Shown here in pieces: positions 11,901-22,799 of a stretch of DNA of 64,000 nt; within the stretch, counting starts at the first letter, position 1, and every line of letters starts with the position of its first letter. Origin of the DNA: Ampullaceana balthica (lineage: Eukaryota; Mollusca; Gastropoda; Lymnaeidae). The notes under the pieces are model-generated. The model was not told the origin of the DNA. It worked only from the letters and a program-made list of their open reading frames with translations, and searched no databases. The translations under genes were made by a program, and so were the position numbers. Location of the stretch: positions 741,001-805,000 of the forward strand of contig CALYLW010000129.1 of the NCBI GenBank assembly GCA_944989445.1. Reading direction: 5' to 3'.

Positions 11901-12336
11901 AATAAAATATTTAAAAAATCTTTTTTTAAAAAGTACACGCTTTTATTTACATATAGAAAGTGCACTAAAAAGAAGAAAATAAAAATGTTCGATCCGTGAA
12001 CCTATCGACAGCACATAAAAGCGTGGGGCCCATCACAACTCGCTATCATGTACAAGGCTGCGAAATATAAATACAAATTTACATGAATATGAATAAAAAT
12101 TAAAAGTTTCATAACTTTGATCATATACATGCTACTATCATATTAATTAGAAAAATTTATCTATATGCAAAAGAGAAGTTTCAAAAGAAATTAGTTTTGA
12201 TGGGCTCCCCACGCTTTTATGTGCAGTCGATAGGTTCACGGATCGAACATTTTTATTTTCTTCTTTTTAGTGCACTTTCTATATGTAAATAAAAGCGTGT
12301 AATTTTAAAAAAAAAGATTTTTTAAATATTTTATTA
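11901..12336. mobile_element. Foldback MITE with about 125-bp inverted arms
   Basis: The left arm (11901-12036) and right arm (12212-12336) are reverse complements over almost their whole length. Each contains ACACGCTTTTATTTACATAT, AGTGCACTAAAAAGAAGAAA and a GTTCGATCCGTGAACCTATC segment. A loop of about 175 bp separates them. The ACTAAAAAGAAGAAAATAA motif is shared with the hairpins at 37, 42 and 52-53 kb. Confidence 0.9.
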
Positions 12337-12439
12337 TTACATATATAGAGAGACTTGTATGATTGTAGCATTACAAGACAAGTTTACAACATTGTATCGT
12401 TGTTAATAAGTGAATCCAGTATTTCAAGTAAGCGAAGAC

Positions 12440-12600
12440 AAGGATTTAGAACTCTGACAGCTGTGATGATCGGATCACTGGAGTGGCTACACTAAGACTG
12501 TGGGGGTGGGGTGCGTTTTACCTACTGGGTGTGAGTTTTTTGTTCGGGGTTCAAGTCCCCACTGAAGGAATTATTTGTGTGTGCTAGAAATGGGGGGGGG
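12440..12600 (+). mobile_element. Possible tRNA-derived SINE head
   Basis: GGGGTTCAAGTCCCC near 12545-12560 is a perfect T-arm with a B-box. The sequence upstream (GGAGTGGCTACACTAAGAC) could be a worn A-box region. A G-rich tail follows. There is no second copy in the window, so the call is tentative. Confidence 0.35.
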
Positions 12601-12737
12601 GAGGTGTAAAAAAAATTAGCTCAGGCGCCACTTATAATAAGCTACGCCCAAGGTTTTGCCACAATAGACAATCGTTAGAATATCCCATTCACCTTCCGCG
12701 AAATTTATTTAACAAATAGCAGAAATGCAAATAGTGT

Positions 12738-13460
12738 ACTGACCAGAGTAAAGGACCCCTTACTACCCCAAAATAATGTGCTGAGCAGATTAGAGGACCC
12801 TTAGCTACCACCCAACTAATGGGCTTAACAAATTAATACATTCATTCTGGATTGTTGGCGACTAAAAGCTAGTGTGATTTTTAAAATGCGATTCAAGGTG
12901 ATTTTTAAAACCAAAATCAAACTGACTCACAAATTTTATCACATTCAAAAATATACCTCCATCTTGTTCGTGTCCACGAAAAGCTAAGCTGTTTTCAGCA
13001 CAAAACAATATACATTTCAATATTATAGTCAATATATTATAGCGCCATTTCAAAATTCCGCTCTTCAGTACTGCTTGTGTAAAGTCGTCAATTAGACTTA
13101 GTCCACCCTTTTTTCTAATAATATCAATTTCATAAAATTGTTTATGTGTTGCCATAAATTTTTCGTGATTTTGAATTCGTGAATTTAGATGTTTCCAGGC
13201 CACAAATCCATCGGACTGACAAAATGGAATAGTATATAAACCAGATTAACGGCGCCCTTTTGAACTGGCGCAGGCCAGGGCCCTTTGCAACTGCCCCAAT
13301 GCCAAGCCGTTGTTACGCCACTGGACCCCTTACCACCACCCAACTAATGGGCTGACCAGGGTGAAGGACCACTTACTACCACCCAACTAATGGGCTGACC
13401 AGGGTGAAGGACCCCTTACTACCATCCAACTAATGGGCTGACCACGGTGCCTATTCAAAT
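12738..13460. repeat. 43-bp minisatellite split by a hAT insertion
   Basis: Two clear units plus partial ones of 43 bp (CCAACTAATGGGCTGACCAG start) lie at 13323-13460, with CAACTAATGG at 13341, 13384 and 13427. Degenerate units of the same sequence lie at 12738-12834. The DNA between them is a hAT relic, so one array was interrupted. Confidence 0.85.
12840..13322 (-). pseudogene. hAT transposase relic (DUF4371 / ZMYM1-like)
   Basis: On the minus strand an open stretch of about 120 codons reads SDGFVAWKHLNSRIQNHEKF at its N-terminal side, then DFTQAVLKSGILKWRYN and ENSLAFRGHEQDGGIFLNVI. The WKHLN..R...HE, ENLAFRG-HE and G-FL-v-k motifs are those of DUF4371-type hAT transposases annotated as ZMYM1-like. 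There is no dimerisation domain, so this is a fragment. The right edge ends in TTACGCCACTG, matching the terminus of the complete hAT at 30755-34000. No left terminus was found. Confidence 0.75.
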
Positions 13461-13724
13461 GCGCCACTTAATAGGCTTTATTTAAATGAACAACACTGAC
13501 TCCCATTAAGTCAATTTGATGCACATCATTCACGCCAAGAGACTTAATTTCTTGGGTGTAATTAATATCCACCCCCTCTTTAAAAAATGCAACCAATCAG
13601 AATAGATTTCATGCTTCTTCTGCCGGGGCCAGCAATCAGTGTATTGATCAATCTGACGCATATTAAACTAGTAGATTTTGATGTACTACTGACAAAACAA
13701 TGATTCAAAGCCAAACAGTTCTTT
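13461..13724. other. Unannotated DNA between repeats
   Basis: No recognisable element or gene. Confidence 0.5.
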
Positions 13725-15376
13725 GGGGCCGTCCATAAATGACGTCACGCTCCTAGGGGGGGGAGGGGGTCACACTTTTGTGACGATGTGTGACGTGGGG
13801 GAGGGAGGGGGGTTGAAGAAATGTGACGTCACATCAAAAGGGGAAAATTAAATAAAACTTCCACTGAAATATTTGGTGGCTTACAATTTATAAAATAACG
13901 TTTTTTTGTTTTTTTTTAAAATCAAGGCTTCTCAATGTGCCGGTCGGTAGGCCATCAGACGCTGGTTGGCGTAAGCTATCAAGAGACGAAATTTAAATCT
14001 AGTTATAATCCTTAAGTTTGAGAACTCACAAGATAACGTATGAAATTGTTACACTGTGTCGTTTGATGTTGACATCAAAGCATTTGTGATGTAACCTCAG
14101 CTCCGTCGGCGAACTTTTTTGCCCGTTACCCCGAAAATTGTATGTGTGCGTTACCCCCCCCCCGACCCCCAGACTCTAGGTACTGCTCACATGACTCGGG
14201 GATTTGGGGGATCGTTGTTAGCCCCCCCCAAAAAAAAATAATAATTGCTAATGGTGAGTTTTAACAAGCATGACAAGTGTCTAAAAATGATCTGAATAGG
14301 ATTATGTGTAGATATTTTAAGTAAAAACGACACGCAATATCCTTTTTCTTTTAAAAAAAGGGGTGGGGGTCGGAATCTATTTGATAGAATGATAAACGTT
14401 GTAAGTTTGATATAATTGACGTTTGGTTTTTGGTCAAATGCCCCTGGCCATTCTAGATATAATGATAAATGAGCCCATTTAAAATTTGTCAAGTATTCAT
14501 TAACTTTATTAAATGCATCAAATTCTTGACATCGCAATTCGAGAGGAGCACAAAACAACTTTTCTTCTTAGCTCAGTTTTTAAGGCATTAATTTTAAATA
14601 TCACAGAAAGGATACTTGATACAGGTAAGTAACGTGGATTAAGATTATTGTCACTCGTGTCAATATAAATGAAAGTAGGGTGGATTTAGGTGTCTTCTAT
14701 AGTACATAGGTAAGAAATCTACATAGTTGTCAAATTTTTAAAAAATGCATTTTCTGGGAGGAACCGGTTCCAAGCGTTCACGTACACATGCCGTATTTTA
14801 ATATATCTAGTGGATTGTAGTGGATGTTATATGTCCCACATGAGTCTGCATTACCCCCAAGAATTCTCTTTTGACCCCAGATGAGGTTATTTACCCCTGT
14901 TCGCGACCTCTTTTTTACGGGATGCCCGTCAGACAATTGAGGGATTTAAAAAAATACATTTTAAAAATATTATTTTAAAATATTTTTTTCTAAACAAAGA
15001 CGTTAACCGTGATGATTAATAGTCAATTTTTAATTTGTATTCATTAAAATACTCTAATCTAAGGATGTTAACACAGTTCGTTTTATGAAGGCTGGTAAAA
15101 CGTTTTGAAAAAAATTCTTCACGAGGGTTGCGATATTACAATGTAGACCTTCACTAAATAAATAATAAATACTTAAATGACAATAAAAGTGATTAGAAAG
15201 ATACTTATTTTCAAATAGAAAATAAGGTGTTTTTTTGTTGTGGAAAGGGGGGGGGGTCAAAGCTATGTGACGTATTTTTAGAGGGGGGGTCTAACTTTTT
15301 GTGACGACGCGTGACGAAGGGGGGGGAGGGGGTAAAAAATCGGCAAAAATCGCGTGACGTCATTTATGGACGGCCC
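13725..15376. mobile_element. 1.65-kb DNA element with GGGGCCGTCC inverted termini
   Basis: The left end GGGGCCGTCCATAAATGACG and right end CGTCATTTATGGACGGCCC are inverted repeats of about 25 bp, followed inward by G-runs with TGTGACG motifs. The interior has no transposase I can recognise. At 13930-14030 a segment starting GGCTTCTCAATGTGCCGG resembles the worn end of a hAT-type MITE, and the first 240 bp match the element at 15743. Its superfamily is unassigned. The flanks TTCTTT and TTCTTC may be a decayed target duplication. Confidence 0.85.
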
Positions 15377-15742
15377 TTCTTCCTTTTTCATATTGTATAT
15401 GTGATACCCACTAAGTTAGAACTAAAGCTAGCAAACTATAGTCAAGCATGCCATTGAAATTTTAATGTATTTGAAAATATGGCTTGGTTTATCAATATTG
15501 TTGAAATATTCTGATTTTTGATTCACCATTTTTGTTTATTTCATTATGAAGATGTAGGAAAAGCCGACCAATAGTTGGCAATAAAATTTTTAGATTTTGT
15601 ATATCTCTGATTTCCATTCCAACTAAAAGATCGCGTTGGTTTTAAATGTTATCATCCCACGCTAATTGTTTAAACAGTGAAAAATAGGATATGTGACAAC
15701 ATGATAAAATAACGATATCTCGCACGCATGTCCCTCTGCTTA
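15377..15742. other. Unannotated AT-rich DNA
   Basis: No gene or repeat recognised. Confidence 0.5.
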
Positions 15743-15985
15743 GGGGCCGTCCATAAATGACGTCACGCTCCTAGGGGGGAGGGGTAACACTTTTGTGACG
15801 ATGCGTGACAAGGGGGAGGGAGGGGGGTTGAAGAAATGTGACGTCACATCAAAAGGGTAACTTTAAATAAAACTTCCACTGAAATATTTGGTGGCTTACA
15901 ATTTATTTAATGAATTTTTTAATTTATTTTTTTAAAATCAGGGCTTCTCAATGTGCCGGTCGATAGGCCATCAGATGCTGATATA
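15743..15985 (+). mobile_element. GGGGCCGTCC element, left part only
   Basis: Starts with GGGGCCGTCCATAAATGACG and matches 13725-13965 base by base with few changes, up to GGCCATCAGATGCTG. There the sequence passes directly into the 46-bp satellite, and no right terminus is present. Confidence 0.85.
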
Positions 15986-17200
15986 TCACTCTACATCACC
16001 AATGGTCGTAGGGAAGTGGGGCAAATCTATATCACTCTACAACACCCATGGGTCGTAGGGAAGGGGGGCAACTCTATATCACTCTACAACACCCATGGGC
16101 GTAGGGAAGGGGGGCAACTCTATATCACTCTACAACACCCATGGGCGTAGGGAAAGGGGGGCAACTCTATATCACTCTACAACACCCATGGGCGTAGGGA
16201 AAGGGGGGCAACTCTATATCACTCTACAACACCCATGGGCGTAGGGAAAAGGGGGGCAACTCTATATCACTCTACAACACCCATGGGCGTAGGGAAGGGG
16301 GGCAACTCTATATCACTCTACAACACCCATGGGCGTAGGGAAGGGGGGCAACTCTATATCACTCTACAACACCCATGGGCGTAGGGAAGGGGGGCAACTC
16401 TATATCACTCTACAACACCCATGGGCGTAGGGAAGGGGGGCAACTCTATATCACTCTACAACACCCATGGGCGTAGGGAAGGGGGGCAACTCTATATCAC
16501 TCTACAACACCCATGGGCGTAGGGAAGGGGGCAACTCTATATCACTCTACAACACCCATGGGCGTAGGGAAGGGGGCAACTCTATATCACTCTACAACAC
16601 CCATGGGCGTAGGGAAAGGGGGGCAACTCTATATCACTCTACAACACCCATGGGCGTAGGGAAGGGGGGCAACTCTATATCACTCTACAACACCCATGGG
16701 CGTAGGGAAGGGGGGCAACTCTATATCACTCTACAACACCCATGGGCGTAGGGAAGGGGGGCAACTCTATATCACTCTACAACACCCATGGGCGTAGGGA
16801 AGGGGGCAACTCTATATCACTCTACAACACCCATGGGCGTAGGGAAGGGGGCAACTCTATATCACTCTACAACACCCATGGGCGTAGGGAAGGGGGGCAA
16901 ACTCTATATCACTCTACAACACCCATGGGCGTAGGGAAAGGGGGGCAACTCTATATCACTCTACAACACCCATGGGCGTAGGGAAAAGGGGGGCAACTCT
17001 ATATCACTCTACAACACCCATGGGCGTAGGGAAGGGGGGCAACTCTATATCACTCTACAACACCCATGGGCGTAGGGAAGGGGGCAACTCTATATCACTC
17101 TACAACACCCATGGGCGTAGGGAAGGGGGGCAACTCTATATCACTCTACAACACCCATGGGCGTAGGGAAGGGGGGCAACTCTATATCACTCTACAACAC
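15986..17200. repeat. 46-bp satellite (about 26 units)
   Basis: The unit is CAACTCTATATCACTCTACA followed by ACACCCATGGGCGTAGGGAA and a run of 4-6 G. Length differences between units come almost entirely from the G run. Every unit contains CCATGG. The G-rich half (GGG, GGG, GGGGGG with short loops) could form G-quadruplexes within or between units. The apparent open frames are by-products of the array. Confidence 0.98.
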
Positions 17201-17895
17201 CATTTACTTCATTGAATGTCTTTACCAGCACGAATTTACTCAGCACTGTCAGTTTTCAGCCACAATTTATTTTCTGAATCCTGCCCCACTGAACAACTTT
17301 CTGTCTATTCATCCTCGTGTTCTCTACGCCAGTGCTTCTCAAAGTGGTGGTCCGCGGACCGGTGCCGGTCCGTGGGGCATCCGATGCCGGTCCGCAGAAA
17401 TTACCAAAAAAGGACATTTCGCTACCACGTCAGTACAGGGAAAATAGTTCACCGGTCCCTGGTGCAATGGAAAAAATCCTGCCGGTTGGCAAGACTAAAA
17501 AGTTTTAGAAGCACTGCTCTACGCTGTTCTGCAGCCACTCGTATTCTTTCGGTTGTAAGACACAATCACATTCGTTGTAAAGAATTTCTCTTTTTTGTGA
17601 TCTAAAACAATGGGATTCTCTCCCATTACACTTTCGTAACATTCCTACTATTCAGGCCTTTAAAACTGCACTCAAAACACATTTTGAGCCTATACTTTCC
17701 GGACTGACAATCTGACATTTCTCTGACCTAAGAACGTAGCTTTTGTTAACCATCCCTGTCATTATCTGTAAAACCGTGATATGAATGTATTTTTAATTGG
17801 ATGTATAATTTTCTCTAGTTTTTTATGCGAAGCGCGATGACCCCCAGCATGTTGGGCATTGGGCTATATTAGTTGTCATCTTATTATTATTATAA
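17201..17895 (+). pseudogene. 3' end of a CR1-like LINE
   Basis: From 17611 the frame reads WDSLPLHFRNIPTIQAFKTA, then LKTHF, to a TGA stop at 17713-17715. This is the typical W-SLP-R...S--FK--LKTH C-terminus of CR1/L2-type ORF2. The 3' region holds GCGAAGCGCGATGACCCCC and a TTATTATTATTAT tail, typical of CR1-type ends. Upstream coding sequence is worn and is interrupted by a hAT MITE at 17330-17516. Confidence 0.75.
17330..17516. mobile_element. 187-bp hAT MITE with perfect 8-bp target duplication
   Basis: The ends are CAGTGCTTCTCAAAG and TTTTAGAAGCACTG, the common form of hAT termini. The flanks CTCTACGC at 17322-17329 and 17517-17524 are identical. The interior holds repeated CCGGTCCG-type motifs and no coding sequence. 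It lies inside the CR1-like fragment, so it is the younger insertion. Confidence 0.95.
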
Positions 17896-18354
17896 TATGA
17901 TCATTTATAATATTATCATGAGCAATTTTATTTTTAAAAATCGTTTACCGCCGAAGCTTGCACAGACAGTCACCTTGAAACTTTCGGTATGAATTTGGTG
18001 TCGTTTTGATTTTGAAAGGCCTTATCAGCGCTTCACCTCTATACATTGCTGCCTTCATTTTCGCATCTTGCCAATAGTCTGGTTACAGAAAAGACGCCAC
18101 TACTGCACCTGATGGTAAGATGAGCCATGGGTTTGGACTCTAACATCATGCGCTACAAACCTTAATCCATGAGGTAAACCTGTGTTAGTTTTGTGTAAGA
18201 ATTCGAGACCATGAGACTCTTTATCGACACTGTAATTAACAGCAGAGGTATTATATCGCCCACTTCATAACTGCCCCGAGGAGCCTAAAAATCGGGGGGG
18301 GGGAGGAGTGAATCCTTGAGGGACAAAGTGACTGATCACTACGGAAACTATAGA
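17896..18354. other. Unannotated DNA
   Basis: No gene or repeat recognised. Confidence 0.5.
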
Positions 18355-18785
18355 CTGATGGGTAAATACGGTGATCGACGTCCGGAAGTATTCTATATAT
18401 TATGTATTGTTTTTTTAGTCTACTTCCCGTTTCAAAGTTGACAGTTCTCAATATTTAAAAATGTACTGCTCGGCTATATAGTTACTTTAAACTATACGTT
18501 TACTGAAGTTGTTGTGCTAATAGGTCCTTAAATTATATACATATTGAATATTTAAGGTATATCACTTCCCAGTGACTTCCCAGTTGACATTTCCAAAAAA
18601 GTAAAATTTTGTGTGTTTTCCAAACTCAATTTTGATTGAACGATATAAGCTCAATTATGTAGCAGAGGGGTACATTTTTAATAATTGAAAACTGTCAACA
18701 TTGAATCTGGAATTAGACTAAAAAAATAATAAATAAAATACATAATACTTCCGGACGTCCATTGCCGTATTTACCGACTGGTGTA
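18355..18785. mobile_element. MITE with about 110-bp terminal inverted repeats
   Basis: GGTAAATACGGTGATCGACG and TCCGGAAGTATT at the left recur inverted at 18740-18780. Further in, TTTTTTTAGTCTA, TTGACAGTT and TTTAAAAATGTAC pair with inverted copies at 18660-18720. No coding sequence. Confidence 0.85.
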
Positions 18786-19982
18786 TATAACCATCAAGAA
18801 GCTAACCCAACAAATGTAGCCAAGCAGCTAAAGGTGAAATAAAGACAAAAGCTTACGTTTTGAATTTCACGATCCAGCTTTACATTATAAGCCCTCTATT
18901 AGCCTTCATATCCTGGGATTGTAGATTAGAAGAATGCTGTTCGCATAACAAACAGCCACGAATCCTTGCTTCACATTGCATTGCTGAGTGGGCTACAGCC
19001 TACTATGTCAGGCCTCCAGAAGCCCCGAGCAAATAACATGAGAGCCACTACTGACATTTGAATCATGAACCGAGATCTTACATTTATAACAGCGTTGTCG
19101 TCAGACGGGGTCATTTTATTGCGCAGCAATATTTAGGCTTGATGAAATGTTCGGCTTTACGCCAGTCTTCCTAGATATTAGAACCTTAAACAATAAAACT
19201 TTTTAAGAAGATAGATCAATGCATTTATTGTATAAGGTATTGTTTCTAAAATTTGAAGAGCTCGTGCTCGACTTTACTTCATGCAATGTTTCTAAAATAA
19301 TTAATTTTAAATAGATTTTTAATTGACGTGGCTTATTTTTAAGTCAATAAATAATTACTGCAGTCATTTAAGCTATTTATAAAGTCTATTGGTATTATCG
19401 AAAAAATCAAGCAATTAATTATGTTCATGTGTGTGATCTTGATTAAAACAGCATAACCCTAGACACAAGCAAAATATAATCAACAAAGAGAAATTGGAAT
19501 TATTAGCCTCAGAATGTTATTTAATATTTGTCTTGAGTGTTCCTTTCCTTCATTACTCCACATTGGTGAAGGTATGTAGGGACTGGCGATTCACGCAGTC
19601 TTTCGTTTTGAGGAGATGGTTTAAGATAATATGGGTGATTCAGGTAAAGGTTATTGTTTTCAGAAGCTGCATAACATATAAGAAAACGTTTGCCTTAATT
19701 TGACAAAATTCAAAGAAACACATTGAGATGTAGGAGAGTTTAGCATGATTAAATTTGTATGTGTCCCGTAGTAGTTAAAGTTATTAATCTTAAATTCAAT
19801 TAGCTAACACACATCTATATATATAATTCTCTTCATGGGACCATGCAAGACACCACGCAAGTATGTGCAAACGAGCATGACGAATGACCCTCACTGGGGT
19901 CAACTAATCACAGTTAATGGTTGGCAAGCGAAGGTAGTGGAGGGGTGGGGCATGTCTTGAGACCAGCAATGTTTTTTTTAAA
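18786..19982. other. Mostly unannotated DNA
   Basis: No gene seen. At 19870-19930 CCCTCACTGGGGTCAACTAA and TCACAGTTAATGG form one side of an inverted pair whose other side lies at 21470-21525. Confidence 0.5.
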
Positions 19983-20521
19983 AAATCCCTTATATATAAT
20001 TCACCGCCGTCTCTGTCTCTCTGTCGTTCTGTCGTCATCTCTCTCTCTTGGGTGGGCGGAAAAACAAAAGTCAAAAATGACCCACTTCCCGTGATCCGGT
20101 CGAGCTGAAATTTGGCACACGACCCGTCTCACCTAACAATGCATCGTATCAAAATTTCAGATCGATTGAACGTACAGTAATTAAATTTATGCCTTTTTAG
20201 TTTATCCTTATATAACGTATGTAATTCAAATTCACTGTTTGTTATTGTATTTTTTTCACGGGATTATTCAGTCACGCGTTGACGCGACCCATCGAAAGAA
20301 CCGGCGTGCTTTTGTTTACATTTTATGTGTCACGCTGAGCTCGGTCAAGCGATCGGTGACCAGACTGTTCCCCTCTCCCCACTCCCCCCTCCCATGGTTA
20401 TGAAGCAAAGTTGAGTTAAGACAGATTCAGTCTGTAAATGTTTGTCGCGTTTGAAAATAATCAATACTGTTAGTTATATGTCTCATGTATAAGGGATTTA
20501 TAGTCAAAAACTTTGTTTTTA
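19983..20521 (+). mobile_element. Core-head element, AAATCCCTTATA type (copy 1)
   Basis: Starts with AAATCCCTTATATATAATTC and a CT/GT-rich CTCTCTGTCG tract. It contains GAGCTGAAATTTGGCACACG, TATCAAAATTTCAGATCGAT and TTTTTAGTTTATCC, then TATAAGGGATTT (20488-20499), the inverse of its start, followed by ATAGTCAAAAACTTTG. All family members share this extension past the inverted repeat. There is no coding sequence. Confidence 0.9.
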
Positions 20522-20536
20522 GGGGTTTGTTCTATT

Positions 20537-20993
20537 AAATCCTTTATATTAACTTCGAAATCTTGTCGTCATCTCTCTCTCTGTCGTTCGCGGGTGGGCG
20601 GAAAAACAAAAGTAAAAAAATTACACACTTCCCATGATGCTATCGAGCTGAAATTTTGCAAATATACTTGTATCACCTAACAATGCAACGTATCAAAATT
20701 TCAGATCGATTGAATTTACCGTAGTTAAATTAATGCATTTTTAGTTTATCTCTATACAACATATATAATTCAATTTCATAGTTTGTTATTGTTTTTCTTC
20801 CACGTGCCAGTTGAGTTAACGCGTTGACGCCACCCGTCGATGTCTACACCCCCTCCTCCTTCCCCCGGTTTTTAAAGCCAGAAGAGATAATTCGGTTTCA
20901 GACTGTAATGTTTGTCGCGTTTGAATATAATCAATACTTTTAGTTATGTCTCATACATAAGGGATTTATAGTCAAAACCTTTGTTTTTACGGG
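20537..20993 (+). mobile_element. Core-head element, AAATCCCTTATA type (copy 2)
   Basis: The same layout as the copy just upstream, in the same orientation and 16 bp away, but with a different middle (CCCGTCGATGTCTACACCCC region). This makes the pair two separate family members in tandem rather than a recent duplication. Confidence 0.88.
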
Positions 20994-21166
20994 GTTGTTT
21001 ATTCCTCTCCCCCTTTTCTTAGCGAACATAAACACCACCTCTCCAGGCATGCGCAACAGTGTGTATCCGCAGCAGTGTGTACCTCAGTCGCTCCTGTGTC
21101 CTCAGTCACTTTTTAATTTTTACAAATGTCTGTTTGTGCCCGTTCTTTTACCCCTTAATTGCCAAC

Positions 21167-21838
21167 ACTAGCTGACCCGTGCATACGCCGCTAATTATTT
21201 AGTGACGGGTGAAGACTTCCTGACAGACACAGTTGTCAAAATGGGATGGGTTTTTGCAAACGACTGTGAGTGAATGAAAAGAAGGAACTCTGGAGAGACC
21301 CGCGGCGTAGCATACGCCGCACACTTGCTCATCATAGACAGTGCAAAGAACGGTTTTGGGGTGAGAGTACAGACACAAAAAGCAGCAATAAGTATAAAAG
21401 AAATAGCGAGTACGCGTGAAGACATGCACACTGAGGTTGTTATTACCTGCCTCCCATTTAATACTACTATCCCTTAAACATAAACTGTGATTGGCCGACC
21501 CTAGTGAGGGTTAGTCATATATAGGGTTGTTAATTGTGTGTTTTTTGTTTTTGTTTTGTTTGTTTGTTTGGAAAATCGATTATCGATTATGTAACTCCGA
21601 TTTTAAACCGATTATCGTTTTATAGCTGACTTCATAGAAGTTAGGGGTGTACCGAATTTCACCTGCAAATGTATCGAAACCAACAATGAGTTGGAAATCC
21701 CGCCCCCCCCCTCAAACCGACGTACACTCGCGTTGTTTTGATTTCTTCGTGCGACAGTTTGTGTCTGTTCTTTCTCCACTTTCTTTGCATTCTCCATGAG
21801 CAAGTCTGCGGCGTATGTTACGCCGCGGGGCGTCTAGT
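21167..21838. mobile_element. ACTAG-ended element with inverted CGGCGTA palindromes
   Basis: The left end is ACTAGCTGACCCGTGCATAC and the right end GGGCGTCTAGT. An internal arm from 21295 (CGCGGCGTAGCATACGCCGC, then ACACTTGCTCAT) is repeated inverted at 21795-21833. Both arms contain the palindrome CGGCGTANNNTACGCCG. The arms continue for about 90 bp with lower identity. No coding sequence. Confidence 0.65.
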
Positions 21839-22609
21839 TTTAAATAAAATCATTTATTTAGAACTGCGTGAAGACAGCTTTCAACCTGCGTTGAGTGAAA
21901 CTGTAAGATCACAATATTTTCAATTTTAAAAAAAATATTTACGCTTTATATTTTCTTGCTTAAAGTCTTAGCCAATGAGTAAATCTCATGATTGCCTTAT
22001 TTTCCATTATCACCATGCACTAGGACATCCAGTTCTGATACCACCCTATAATTTTATTTCGGTCATGTGAAATGTTTTCTGTTTCTCAATGTTACCCACA
22101 TGATGTCTTGAGATGAGTTTCTAGTAGTTTTATATTTTTTTGTGTTTCTTTTCCAACAATTTTCAGGTTTCTGTCTATCATATTTTTCCCCTCAGAATCT
22201 ATAAAGAAAAAATAAAAGTAGTGAAAAATCCCGATAATAAAAGAGAATATTTCTTCTTTTTTTTGTGTTGTCTTTTCTTTATTTCCGTTGCATTCATGGA
22301 GCATTTTGTTTAGGTTAATCTCGGGGAAACAAAAGACATTACAGCTAATTACAAATATTGACCAGGGACAAAAGTTTCCGGAACGACAGTTTCGGAAACA
22401 ATGAAGCGAATTTCATTGGCTTAATGTATTTTATAAACAATATTTTTACAACAAAATCTCTCATGTAAATGTGTGTTTTTTTAAAATTGAAAATATCAGT
22501 GTACTTTATTTTATGCCAGACACACTTATAAACTTTTCCTGTCTATTTCAGATCTATGTTTGATTTGTTGTATACTTTATTTATCATCAATCGCTATTAC
22601 TTAAGATAG
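21839..22609. other. Unannotated AT-rich DNA
   Basis: No recognisable element or gene. Confidence 0.55.
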
Positions 22610-22760
22610 GAGACCTGTACTAGAATATACATCTTCTGTATGGGACCAATCCACCAAAGAAAAAATTGACAAACTAGAACAAATTTTAAAAAAGAGCTTC
22701 CAGATTCATTACTGGAGAATATTCAAAACTTACAAGAATAAGTTGGTAAAATTGTACTGA
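22610..22760 (+). pseudogene. Short LINE reverse-transcriptase remnant
   Basis: A frame reads RPVLEYTSSVWDQSTKEKID and then KLEQILKKSF. This fits the RP-LEY-S-VWdP-----I--LE-VQ-R block found near the end of CR1/Jockey-type reverse transcriptases. No other part is present. Confidence 0.6.
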
Positions 22761-22799
22761 CAGTGCGGGAGTAGAAATTTGTTCGATTTATACTGATAC

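Noticed and set aside
15953..17447. Series of open frames encoding NSISLYNTHGRREGG-type repeats
   Set aside because: They are translations of the 46-bp satellite; G-run length changes shift the frame repeatedly, which is incompatible with a maintained protein.
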